NCBI GenBank assembly: GCA_963791625.1
Contig: CAWBTA010000016.1
Location: 390,345 to 454,344 of the forward strand
DNA length: 64,000 nucleotides
Direction of reading: 5' to 3'
Source: JANMCE01 sp963791625
GTDB taxonomy: Bacteria; Actinomycetota; Acidimicrobiia; Acidimicrobiales; Ilumatobacteraceae
Positions 37,250 through 45,396 of the stretch are shown here, piece after piece. Positions within the stretch are counted from its first letter, which is position 1; the number at the start of each line of letters is the position of its first letter. The notes under the pieces were generated by a model that was not told the DNA's origin, made no database searches, and worked only from the letters and a program-made list of their open reading frames with translations. Made by a program: the position numbers and the translations under genes.

Positions 37250-37266
37250 TCTGACTTCTTGTCAGA
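37250..37266. promoter_or_regulatory. inverted repeat upstream of the BTAD regulator gene
   Basis: TCTGAC-TTCTT-GTCAGA lies in the 138-bp gap between regX3 and the BTAD regulator. AT content is locally high. It may be the regulator's operator or a weak terminator of the pst operon; there is no T run. Confidence 0.35.
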
Positions 37267-37329
37267 ATACAGACGATAGACGGTACCCGCAACGAGGGAT
37301 TTCCCTAGGCGAAGCCGACGATCTTAGGG

Positions 37330-38058
37330 CTAATCAGAACCGGACGTTGGCATGTATTTGTAGCCCAAGCCTCGAATGGTGACGATGCGTTGTGGGTTCG
37401 CCGGATCGGGTTCGATCCGCTGGCGAAGCCGTTTGATATGCACGTCGAGCGTCTTGGTGTCACCGTAATAATCCGAGCCCCAAACACGGTCCAGGATGAC
37501 GTCGCGGGGGAGAACACGGCCGCCGTTGGCCACCAGGAGCTCGAGCAGATCGAACTCCTTGAGCGGGAGCTGCACCAATTGCCCGCGCACCGTCACCTCG
37601 TGGCGCTCGACGTCAACCTCGACATCACCGGCGCCGGCACCGGGTCGCACCTCAACCGCCGCCACCTCCGTAGCCGAGCCTTCGTCACGCGCTCCACGCC
37701 GCAGCACGGCACGCATTCGCGCGACCAGTTCCCGCAAACGGTACGGCTTGGTGACGTAATCATCGGCCCCCACTTCGAGGGCAACGACGGTATCGATCTC
37801 TCCGGCGCGCGCCGTCACCATGATGATGGGGACATTGCTCTTTTTGCGCAGGGCTCGGCACACGTCGAGACCCGACATCTTCGGGAGCATCACGTCGAGG
37901 AGCACAAGGTCGGGAGCGACCTCATCAAAGCAAGCCAACGCTTCGGCCCCGTCACGAGCGACGACCACCTGAAAGCCCTCGCGAGTGAGGCCGACCGTGA
38001 GCGCGTCGATAAAGGACTCTTCGTCCTCCACCAGCAGGAGAGTTGCTTCGGTGCTCAT
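37330..38058 (-). CDS. regX3: OmpR-family response regulator RegX3 (phosphate)
   Basis: 242 aa. The receiver has EDEE at 11-14, Asp55 in LLDVMLP and TKPYRLREL. The DNA-binding winged helix has LPLKEFDLLELL and the recognition region VWGSDYYGDTKTLDVH. The ATG overlaps the senX3 stop by 4 nt. It is the last gene of the pst operon. In actinobacteria, phosphorylated RegX3 activates pst and other genes in low phosphate; candidate binding sites are at 44024 and 47486. Confidence 0.93.
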   Translation of the reverse strand: MSTEATLLLVEDEESFIDALTVGLTREGFQVVVARDGAEALACFDEVAPDLVLLDVMLPKMSGLDVCRALRKKSNVPIIMVTARAGEIDTVVALEVGADDYVTKPYRLRELVARMRAVLRRGARDEGSATEVAAVEVRPGAGAGDVEVDVERHEVTVRGQLVQLPLKEFDLLELLVANGGRVLPRDVILDRVWGSDYYGDTKTLDVHIKRLRQRIEPDPANPQRIVTIRGLGYKYMPTSGSD

Positions 38059-39290
38059 ACCGAGCCTTTCGTAAGAACATCGGCGGACACCAGGCTGGGA
38101 AGACGCAGGCGGAACGTCGAGCCGACGCCCTCCGTTGACTCAACGGTCACGTCGCCGTTGTGATTGCTGGCAACGTGACGGACGATGGCCAGGCCGAGGC
38201 CGGTGCCACCGGTGTTTCGACTGCGGGCCGGATCAACCCGATAGAAACGTTCGAAGATGCGGCCTACTTCCTTGGCTGGAATGCCGACACCCGTATCGGT
38301 AACGCGAATCGTGATGTCGTCCCCGACGCGCTCGGCTGCAATAGCGACCACGCCGCCCACCTCGGAATATTTCGTTGCATTCTCAACTAAATGAGATACG
38401 GCCGAAACCAGTTGACGACGTTCGCACGGCACGAACAGGTCGGCTTCAACTCCGCTGGTATCGAGCGCTATGCCGCGCGATTCAGCGAGGGTGCGAACTC
38501 GCTCCAGTGCGTCAGAGACCATATCGTGGACGTTCTCTTCGTTTCGATGCTTGGCCGCTCCACCCTCCAGAACCGACAACTCGAGGAGGTCGTCGATGAT
38601 GTGGGCTACCCGGTGGGATTCGTCGACCAGCTTGCCGGCGAAACGGGACACCACCTCAGGGTCGGTTTCGTCCTGCAGCGTCTCGGCCAATAACGCCAGC
38701 GCGCCGACGGGTGTGCGCAGCTCATGGCTGATGTTGGCGACGAAGTCTTTGCGAACCGCTTCGAGATGGGCGCGAGCGGTGATGTCTTCGATGATGACCA
38801 CGCCGCTTGCACCCTTTTCGGAGCGGTTGATAGGCACCGCCGAGATCACCAGCACACGGTTGGGTGGGCCCTGTACTTCGATCGTCTCGGTGGAGGTACG
38901 GCCAACGAGGGCCTCTGCGCGCTGACGCTTGACCGCTTCATCGATCACCAGACCGGTGCGGGTCGGGCCGAGCAGATTGCGGGCGACCAGATTCCGCCAA
39001 TCGACCGTGGCGCCCTGTTCCATCACCACGACACCGAACGGCAGCGCGTCCATCGATCCACGGATCAGGGCGAGGGATTCCTTGCTGGCGAGCGCGTCCT
39101 CGCGAGCGGTGGCCGAGGCGGACTCGAGACCCGACAGCGCATCGGGAAGCGTGTTCCCGCGCCGCACCTTTGTGGCGGGGTACAACGACGCCGTTACGGA
39201 ACGAACTCGCCGTCCGGCCCACCCTGCACCCAGGATGACTCCGCCGATGAGGCCGAAGATGAGAACAGCGGAAGTAAGAAACAGCGTCAC
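38055..39290 (-). CDS. senX3: sensor histidine kinase SenX3/PhoR type
   Basis: 411 aa. One N-terminal TM (about 3-22), a PAS-like region (75-175, MDALPFGVVVMEQG), the HisKA box NISHELRTP (His189) and the HATPase boxes VENATKYSEVG, DTGVGIPAKE and TGLGLAIVRH. The single TM and PAS lack a large sensor domain, consistent with phosphate status coming from the Pst-PhoU complex. GTG start at 39290. It overlaps phoU and regX3 by 4 nt each. Confidence 0.93.
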   Translation of the reverse strand: MTLFLTSAVLIFGLIGGVILGAGWAGRRVRSVTASLYPATKVRRGNTLPDALSGLESASATAREDALASKESLALIRGSMDALPFGVVVMEQGATVDWRNLVARNLLGPTRTGLVIDEAVKRQRAEALVGRTSTETIEVQGPPNRVLVISAVPINRSEKGASGVVIIEDITARAHLEAVRKDFVANISHELRTPVGALALLAETLQDETDPEVVSRFAGKLVDESHRVAHIIDDLLELSVLEGGAAKHRNEENVHDMVSDALERVRTLAESRGIALDTSGVEADLFVPCERRQLVSAVSHLVENATKYSEVGGVVAIAAERVGDDITIRVTDTGVGIPAKEVGRIFERFYRVDPARSRNTGGTGLGLAIVRHVASNHNGDVTVESTEGVGSTFRLRLPSLVSADVLTKGSV

Positions 39291-40018
39291 GATCCCTGGG
39301 GCACCTGAGCCTCTGCCGTCGCCGCTGCACCACGAGCCCGGAACTTTGCCGCGCCGGCGTGCTCCGGCAACCAGCCGGTGACGATGTAGCGAACCCGGTC
39401 GCCGATGTTCACCGCGTGATCACCAATGCGCTCGTAGAAGCGGGCAACGACGGCAAGCTGCACAGCCACTTGGAGGTCAATGCGCCCGGCGTTGTGGCTC
39501 TCGAAAATCGTCTGGATGAGTTCGACCTGCAGGCGGTCGAGCAGGTCATCCATGTCGTCAAGTGCGGATGCGATGGCCACATCGCTCTCGGCGTACGAAT
39601 CAATGGCAAGTGAAAACAGATGCTGGGCCTGCTCGGCCATGCGACTCACGACGCCACGTATCTTCGGGTCGAGTGGATGGCCGAAGATGCGCCGGGAGCC
39701 CTTACAGATATTGACGACAAGATCGGCTGAACGTTCGATCTCACCAATCAGTTTGAGCGCCGCAACCACGCCACGTAGGTCACTGGCCATCGGCTGCTGC
39801 AGCGCGAGCAGCTTGTAGCAGCGTTCCTCGAGATCGATCGAGCGGGCGTCGAGTTCGTCGTCGGCCTGGATGAGGTAGTCGGCCCCTTCGAGGTCGCTGT
39901 CGAGCAGCACATTGGTTGCCCGTGGGATGGCCTCGATAACCGACTGGCCGAGACGAACGATGTCGGCACGGACATCATCGAGCTCGAGGTGATAGCTCCG
40001 GCGAAGTTCTTCGGCCAT
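39287..40018 (-). CDS. phoU: phosphate signalling protein PhoU
   Basis: 243 aa. Two PhoU helical repeats with RSYHLELDDVR, CYKLLALQQPMASDLR, LKLIGEIERSADL and ARFYERIGDHAVNI, the E-R-x-x-D-x-x-x-N metal motifs. It links the PstSCAB transporter to the SenX3 kinase and lowers phosphate uptake. It begins at the pstB stop (TGATG) and overlaps senX3 by 4 nt. Confidence 0.95.
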   Translation of the reverse strand: MAEELRRSYHLELDDVRADIVRLGQSVIEAIPRATNVLLDSDLEGADYLIQADDELDARSIDLEERCYKLLALQQPMASDLRGVVAALKLIGEIERSADLVVNICKGSRRIFGHPLDPKIRGVVSRMAEQAQHLFSLAIDSYAESDVAIASALDDMDDLLDRLQVELIQTIFESHNAGRIDLQVAVQLAVVARFYERIGDHAVNIGDRVRYIVTGWLPEHAGAAKFRARGAAATAEAQVPQGS

Positions 40019-40855
40019 CAGCCGACACGACCTGTCACGTAGTTCTCGGTGCGCGGGTCACCGGGGTTCGAAAAGATGGTCTGCGTTGGGGCGTATTCGA
40101 CGAGCACACCCGTGCGGCGATCACCACTGGGGTTGACCTCGGCGGTGAAGAATGCGGTGCGGTCGCTGACGCGAGCGGCCTGCTGCATGTTGTGCGTGAC
40201 GATAACGATCGTGAACTGTGACTTCATTTCCTGCATGAGGTCCTCGACGCGCGCCGTCGCAATCGGGTCGAGAGCCGAGCACGGCTCATCCATAAGCACG
40301 ACATCGGGCTCCACCGCAATGGTGCGAGCAATGCAAAGCCGCTGCTGTTGACCGCCTGACATACCGAGCGCTGATGTGTTCATACGGTCCTTCACCTCGT
40401 CCCACAGAGCAGCGCCACGGAGTGACTTTTCCGACAATCGCGTCGAGCTCACTCTTCTTCTTTACACCATGGACTCGCGGCCCGAACGCCACGTTGTCGT
40501 AAATGCTCTTGGGGAAGGGGTTCGGCTTTTGAAAGACCATGCCGATGTGGTGGCGCACCTGCGTAGCGGACACACCTTCGGCGTAGAGGTCGATGCCCCG
40601 GTACCTGACGGTGCCTTCGACACGAGCCCCCGGAATGAGGTCGTTCATACGGTTCAGGCTGCGAAGCACGGTGGTCTTGCCACAACCTGACGGCCCGATG
40701 AACGCGGTGATTTCGTTCTTGGCGATCGTGAGATTGACGTCTCGCACAGCCTTGAAATCGGTATAGAACACCGCGACATCCTCCAACGCGAACACACTGG
40801 AGTCTGCGGTGGCCGCAGGGCTGGACGACGCCCGTTCGGGAACGTCGAACTTCAT
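40018..40855 (-). CDS. pstB: phosphate ABC transporter ATP-binding protein PstB, frameshifted
   Basis: About 279 aa in two frames. The first holds Walker A GPSGCGKTT, VRHHIGMVFQKPNPFP and SIYDNVAFGPR. The second holds the signature MSGGQQQRL, Walker B VVLMDEPCSALDP and THNMQQAAR. The break is at about 40427-40432 (coding GTCGGAAAAG): removing one G rejoins DAIV-EKSLRGAALWDEV as in normal PstB. With the rest of the operon intact, a sequencing insertion is likeliest. AAGGAGA before the ATG at 40855 supports this start; an ATG at 40891 is the alternative. Confidence 0.92.
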
Positions 40856-40895
40856 GGCTGAGGTCTCCTTGGTTGTGCTTGCGTCAAGCATGGGA

Positions 40896-41798
40896 TCACC
40901 TTTTCGTTGCGAATCGGGCACTGACCAGCCTCGCTATGAGAGTAAAGAGGAAAGAGAGGAGCAGCAACGTCAGCGCCGCTCCCCATCCTCGCGCCTGCGC
41001 GGCGGGAAAGGAACTGCTGGCGTTGCCGTAAATCTGCAGCGGTAACGCGGTCATCGCCTCGTCGGCGAAGGGGTTGATCTGCAGCGACTTGGCAGCACCA
41101 ATGGTGAACAACAGCGGCGCGGTCTCACCGGCAGCGCGAGCGACCGCGAGCAACGCACCGCTGATGATGCCGGGCAGCGCGGCCGGCAGCACCACGGTGA
41201 CGATGGTGCGGGCTTTACTGGTGCCGAGCGCCAGCGACGCTTCACGCAGGTAGTTCGGTACGAGCTTGAGCATTTCCTCGGTGGTGCGGATGATGATGGG
41301 CAGCATCAGGCACGCCAGCGCCAGTGAACCGCCCACGCCGCGTTGCTTGAACGTGAGGGTGAAGATCACGTAGATGAACAAGCCCATGACGACCGACGGT
41401 ACGCCCGTCATGACGTTGGCCATGAACCGCACGACGCGACCGAAGATGCCTTTGGCGCTGTACTCGTTCAAGAACACGGCACCCATAATGCCGAGCGGGG
41501 TCGCCAACATTGTTGCGAGGCCGGTTATGACAAGCGTGCCCATGATGGCCGGGCCGACACCGCCGCCGGGCCGACGTTCGATGGGCGCAATGTCCTTGGT
41601 GAGAAACGACCAGCCCATGACTTTGGCGCCGCGACTCACTACTGCCGCGAGCACGAACAAGAGCGGAATCATTACCACGAGGAACGACAGAAAAAGTAGG
41701 CCGCTCATCAGACGGTTCTTGAGAGAGCGCCAGCCGCCCTGAGCGGCCAGATCAAGTGGCGCCGAAGACTCACGCAGGCTGAGTGAGGTGGTGGCCAT
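40896..41798 (-). CDS. pstA: phosphate ABC transporter permease PstA
   Basis: 300 aa with six predicted helices. The cytoplasmic EAA loop reads LREASLALGTSKARTIVTVV, followed by ALPGIISG. It forms the channel with PstC. The ATG at 41798 overlaps the pstC stop by one base (TGATG); the open frame extends further but without homology. Confidence 0.93.
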   Translation of the reverse strand: MATTSLSLRESSAPLDLAAQGGWRSLKNRLMSGLLFLSFLVVMIPLLFVLAAVVSRGAKVMGWSFLTKDIAPIERRPGGGVGPAIMGTLVITGLATMLATPLGIMGAVFLNEYSAKGIFGRVVRFMANVMTGVPSVVMGLFIYVIFTLTFKQRGVGGSLALACLMLPIIIRTTEEMLKLVPNYLREASLALGTSKARTIVTVVLPAALPGIISGALLAVARAAGETAPLLFTIGAAKSLQINPFADEAMTALPLQIYGNASSSFPAAQARGWGAALTLLLLSFLFTLIARLVSARFATKR

Positions 41799-42751
41799 CA
41801 GCGGCCTCCCGCTGACCTGAGTTGTGAACGGGCGACAGTACGCGTTGCAACAATGTTGACGAGCAGGGTGATCAAGAACAGCGTGACCGCCAACGCAATC
41901 AAGGCCGACTTGGTCGGCGTGTCGGCTTCTCCCCACTGACTGGCGATAAATGCCGGCATAGAGTTACCGGACCCGAAGAGGTTGGCGGTGATCTGCGGCG
42001 AAGAACCAATGACCAGGGTGGCCGCAATGGTTTCGCCCATGGCTCGACCCAGGCCCAGCATGATCGCACCAACCAGGCCGCCTTTGGAGTGGGGGATCAC
42101 TACACCGCGGATCATTTCCCACTGGGTGGCGCCGAGCGCCAAGGCACCCTCGCGCTCGCCCGGCGGGCAGGTGTCGACGATTTCGCGCGACAGTGACGAG
42201 ATGATCGGCGTGATCATGAGCGCCAAGATGATGCCAGCCGTAAAGAACGATTTGCCGCCGGCCGAAGGTCCGAACAACTTGTTCAGTAGCGGAATTCCGT
42301 CAAAGGTTCGGTTCAGTAGTTTGTAGAACCCGTCCATCTTCGGTGCGAGTACGTTGATACCCCAAAGCCCGAACACGACAGACGGAATGACGGCAAGCAG
42401 GTCAACTGCGTAGATGACCGGTTTGCGGAACTTCGCCGGCACGATCTGCGTGGTGAACAGGGCGATGCCGATGCTTACCGGTACGGCCAAGATCAGCGCA
42501 ATGATCGAGCTGACGATGGTGCCGAAGATGAACGCGGTGGCACCGTAGATACGATCCGTAGCACTCCACCGTTTGGTGGTGAAGAAATCGAGGCCCATCA
42601 ACCGGAACGTCGGCCAGGCCTTCGATGTAGTTACGAACGCAATGGCGCCGAGGATGACCAGCACGAACGCGCCAGCAGCGAGGGCGAGACCGCGGAATCC
42701 GGTCTCACCCCCGCTCTTGGATGCTCGAAGATCGAGCGCAGGACTACTCAC
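41798..42751 (-). CDS. pstC: phosphate ABC transporter permease PstC
   Basis: 317 aa with six predicted helices. LLAVIPSVVFGLWG and the EAA loop REGALALGATQWEMIRGVV, then GLGRAMGETIAATLV, are PstC signatures. GTG start at 42751, 1 nt after the pstS stop. Confidence 0.93.
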   Translation of the reverse strand: MSSPALDLRASKSGGETGFRGLALAAGAFVLVILGAIAFVTTSKAWPTFRLMGLDFFTTKRWSATDRIYGATAFIFGTIVSSIIALILAVPVSIGIALFTTQIVPAKFRKPVIYAVDLLAVIPSVVFGLWGINVLAPKMDGFYKLLNRTFDGIPLLNKLFGPSAGGKSFFTAGIILALMITPIISSLSREIVDTCPPGEREGALALGATQWEMIRGVVIPHSKGGLVGAIMLGLGRAMGETIAATLVIGSSPQITANLFGSGNSMPAFIASQWGEADTPTKSALIALAVTLFLITLLVNIVATRTVARSQLRSAGGR

Positions 42752-42752
42752 G

Positions 42753-43952
42753 TCAGGCAGGAATCTCGATCATGGCCAGCTGCGCAATCGCCTTGTCGGC
42801 GAGTGCCTTCGGCAGCGGTGCGAAATCGATGTCTGCGGCTGTCTTTTGCCCATCGGTGAGAACGTAGTTGATGAACGCCTTGGTTGCTTCACCCTTGGCC
42901 TTGTCGGTCTGCTTCTTGTACACAATGATCCAGGTCTGCGCAGCAATCGGGTACGCCTTGTCACCCTTGGCCCAACCGGCGAAGTAGGTCAGGTCAGGCT
43001 TGATCTCTGCACCTTCGGCCGCGGCCGAAGCACCTTCGAGCGTGGGGGCGATGAATGCCTTGGCCTGGTTCTGGATGGAGGCGAACTTCAGGCCAGTGGC
43101 CTTGGCGTCGGAAAGATCGACGTAGCCAATGGCACCCTTGGTGTCCTTGATGGCCTTGGCCACGCCGCCGTTGCCTTCGGCTGCCGTGGTGGCGGTCGGC
43201 CACTCAACGGTGGAGCCGCTCTTTAACTTCCACGTGCCGTCGCCCTTCGAGCCAACTGCTGCATCGAGGAACTTGGTGAAGTTCTCGGTGGTGCCAGAGC
43301 CATCTGAGCGGTGCACAACCACGATGGCGGCGTCGGGAAGCTTCACTCCGGCGTTGTCGGCAGCGATGGCCGGGTCGTTCCACTTGGTGATCTCGGCCTG
43401 GAAAATCTTGGCGAGGACCGTAGGTGTGAGGTTCAGCTTCTCAACGCCATCGGCATTGTAGGAAACCGTGATGGGCGCCACGACGGTCGGGAAGTACAGG
43501 AACTCGCCACCCTTGAACTTGGCCTTGTCCTCCTCCTTCACCGTGCCATCCGAGCCGGCCCAGTCGGTGATCTGGTCGGCGAGGTCGGTGCGGCCCTTAC
43601 CGGAACCGCCGCCGCCGTAGTTGATCTTGACGTCCTTGTTGGCTTTGGTGAAATCCGCGATAGCTGCTTCATAGAACGCCTTCGGGAAGGTGGCACCCGA
43701 GGCATTGAGGGTGGCCGCCTTGAGCGAGCCGGTGGCGGCGGCGGCCTTCGCCGTCGTGGCGGTGGGGGCAGCCGTCGTGTCGGCCGGCTTGGCCGTGGTG
43801 ACCGCGGGGGCTGCGGTCGTTGCCGCTCCGGTGGCCGTAGTCACCGAGGTGGTCGCCGCCGTTGTCGTCTTCTTGCTGCTGCTGCACGCACCGGCAACAA
43901 GCGCCAGAGCGACAAGGCCGAGCACCGGAACAGAACGCTTCGTGAGAATCAC
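42753..43952 (-). CDS. pstS: phosphate-binding lipoprotein PstS
   Basis: 399 aa. Signal peptide with lipobox VAGAC (Cys23), then a long Thr/Ala/Pro linker (27-70). The phosphate-binding domain starts with LNASGATFPKAFYEAAI and includes GGGGSGKGRTDL and VHRSDGSGTTENF. It captures phosphate outside and delivers it to PstCA. GTG at 43952 is chosen because AAGGAGA lies 8 nt upstream; the open frame extends further without homology. First gene of the seven-gene operon. Confidence 0.95.
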   Translation of the reverse strand: MILTKRSVPVLGLVALALVAGACSSSKKTTTAATTSVTTATGAATTAAPAVTTAKPADTTAAPTATTAKAAAATGSLKAATLNASGATFPKAFYEAAIADFTKANKDVKINYGGGGSGKGRTDLADQITDWAGSDGTVKEEDKAKFKGGEFLYFPTVVAPITVSYNADGVEKLNLTPTVLAKIFQAEITKWNDPAIAADNAGVKLPDAAIVVVHRSDGSGTTENFTKFLDAAVGSKGDGTWKLKSGSTVEWPTATTAAEGNGGVAKAIKDTKGAIGYVDLSDAKATGLKFASIQNQAKAFIAPTLEGASAAAEGAEIKPDLTYFAGWAKGDKAYPIAAQTWIIVYKKQTDKAKGEATKAFINYVLTDGQKTAADIDFAPLPKALADKAIAQLAMIEIPA

Positions 43953-44023
43953 GCAAAATCTCCTTGAAAATGTTTGGGTCGACTTCAACGTAAGAGGGCT
44001 GCGTGTCTGATACCTCGACGCAA

Positions 44024-44041
44024 GGTGAACGGAAGGTAAAC
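44024..44041 (-). promoter_or_regulatory. candidate PHO box (RegX3 site) of the pst operon
   Basis: Read on the minus strand: GTTTACC-TTCC-GTTCACC, two direct 7-mers at 11-bp periodicity. This is the known architecture of actinobacterial PhoP/RegX3 boxes (GTTCACC units). It lies about 72-90 bp upstream of the pstS start. Confidence 0.65.
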
Positions 44042-44175
44042 AAAAGTCGAAATGTGACCCGAAATGGCACCCATGTGACGCCCGTCTAAAGACTGGGCGA
44101 ACACTCTCCGTCACCCCTTTTCTCCATGGGTCAAACGGCTTATGTTCAGGCGAGGACCCGACCATGGAGGCCTGT

Positions 44176-44211
44176 ATGAGTACGAACGACGACCACGCCA
44201 ACCAATCATGA
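44176..44211 (+). CDS. possible 11-aa leader peptide or true start of the downstream gene
   Basis: ATG at 44176 has a perfect GGAGG 5 nt upstream and encodes MSTNDDHANQS, ending in TGA (44209-44211). That stop overlaps the ATG (44208) of the following gene, which itself has no ribosome binding site. Either a coupled leader peptide, or the genuine N-terminus of the next gene split by one missing base. Confidence 0.4.
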   Translation: MSTNDDHANQS

Positions 44212-44798
44212 TGCAGCTCTTGCCGGCGGTCGTCGTCGGTATCGACGCCGGCCACACCAGCCAGGATGACTGCGAGCAGTTTGCGCTCGATGTTGCCTCT
44301 CGGCTGCTTGAGGTCGCCATCGTGTCCATTCACGTCGTCCGCGAACCGTCACTGCACTATGCAGTGGCCATCTCAACCGGATGCCGGTCCTCGGCCGACG
44401 TGCTTGAGACTGTGGGCGGGGATCTGGCCGTCATTGATCGAGACGAGTATCTGGTCGGAGATCACCCCGGCGCCCGCGCCGCGGCGCTTGCGCTGTGGTT
44501 ACGAGCAAAGGGACGAGTCATTCGATTTCCTGGGCAGCAGTATCTCCGGGGCGTCATGTCGTTGGCGGACGTCACCACCTTGAGCGCCATCAGCCATGTG
44601 ATCTGCGTCGGAGTTGAGTCCCCGACCCAAACCAAGCTCGTCACGCACGATTTCGTCCGACCTTGCTTTCAGGCCGGGCACCTCTCGCTACTTGTGGCAC
44701 CACTCGATGATAATTGTCTTATGCCTGTGGAACAGCCGCTCGTCCGTCCGGAGTTGCCACCCGTCCATGCGGTGGGCATTCCGATGCGTATGCGCTAG
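44208..44798 (+). CDS. uncharacterised protein near the pst operon
   Basis: 196 aa. Alternating hydrophobic strands and helices (LLPAVVVGIDAGH, VAIVSIHVVREP, GGDLAVIDRDEY, ISHVICVGVES) suggest an alpha/beta fold. No known motif. The start is uncertain: ATG 44208 is coupled to the short reading frame above, while the frame stays open to ATG 44142. It converges with the methyltransferase-like gene with a 4-nt overlap. Pho-regulon membership is a guess from position. Confidence 0.55.
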   Translation: MMQLLPAVVVGIDAGHTSQDDCEQFALDVASRLLEVAIVSIHVVREPSLHYAVAISTGCRSSADVLETVGGDLAVIDRDEYLVGDHPGARAAALALWLRAKGRVIRFPGQQYLRGVMSLADVTTLSAISHVICVGVESPTQTKLVTHDFVRPCFQAGHLSLLVAPLDDNCLMPVEQPLVRPELPPVHAVGIPMRMR

Positions 44799-45358
44799 CG
44801 GGCGATCAGTTCGCTTACCGTCCAATCCCACGAGCTTGGGGCTTCGACCGGGGTGAAGACATTGACCATGTGGTGGGTGAACCAGCCTTGCCGTTCGCCG
44901 CGGTCCCGGAATCCGGCGCGGGTCACGCAGGCGAAGACCGACCGGGGATCAGCCAGACGTTGCTCGTCCAGACAACTCTGCAGCACGGAGAAATCAAGGT
45001 CCGGCCAGGTCATATTCAGCCAGACTGGTCGAACGGCGACCACCAGTCGGCCATTCGGACCGATCATCGACAGGGCGTGGCGCGCCCATGCGAATGCATC
45101 GTCGTCACTGAGCAGGTCGATCGAACCTCTCGCAATGATGACATCGAAGCAGTCACCGTCGAGGCTCGGGTCAAAGATCGAGTCGGCTGATCTGCTCGTC
45201 GCAACGTGATTACGGCTGGCGGCGAAGAAACGCTTGGGTGCATCGCCGACGTAGAGCACTCGATCACCGGGGTCTACGGACCGAGCCAGCAGGCGTTGCA
45301 CGCGCATGTGATCATCCGAGTTCACCTTCGTGACAACCAGTTGAGCGGTAGGCGACAT
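44795..45358 (-). CDS. SAM-dependent methyltransferase-like protein
   Basis: 187 aa. A class I Rossmann-like pattern is visible: RVLYVGDAPKRFFAA (motif I position, but without the normal GxGxG), CFDVIIARGSIDLL (motif IV) and GRLVVAVRPVW (motif VI). The unusual motif I makes SAM binding uncertain. It is encoded 38 nt downstream of ppk1 on the same strand. Function unknown. Confidence 0.55.
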   Translation of the reverse strand: MSPTAQLVVTKVNSDDHMRVQRLLARSVDPGDRVLYVGDAPKRFFAASRNHVATSRSADSIFDPSLDGDCFDVIIARGSIDLLSDDDAFAWARHALSMIGPNGRLVVAVRPVWLNMTWPDLDFSVLQSCLDEQRLADPRSVFACVTRAGFRDRGERQGWFTHHMVNVFTPVEAPSSWDWTVSELIAR

Positions 45359-45396
45359 CGCTGAGAACTCTTGATGAATTTACGGAACCGCCGTGA

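Noticed and set aside
42753..44333. Longer pstS start at 44333
   Set aside because: The extension lacks homology and passes the PHO box; GTG 43952 has AAGGAGA and a proper lipoprotein signal peptide.
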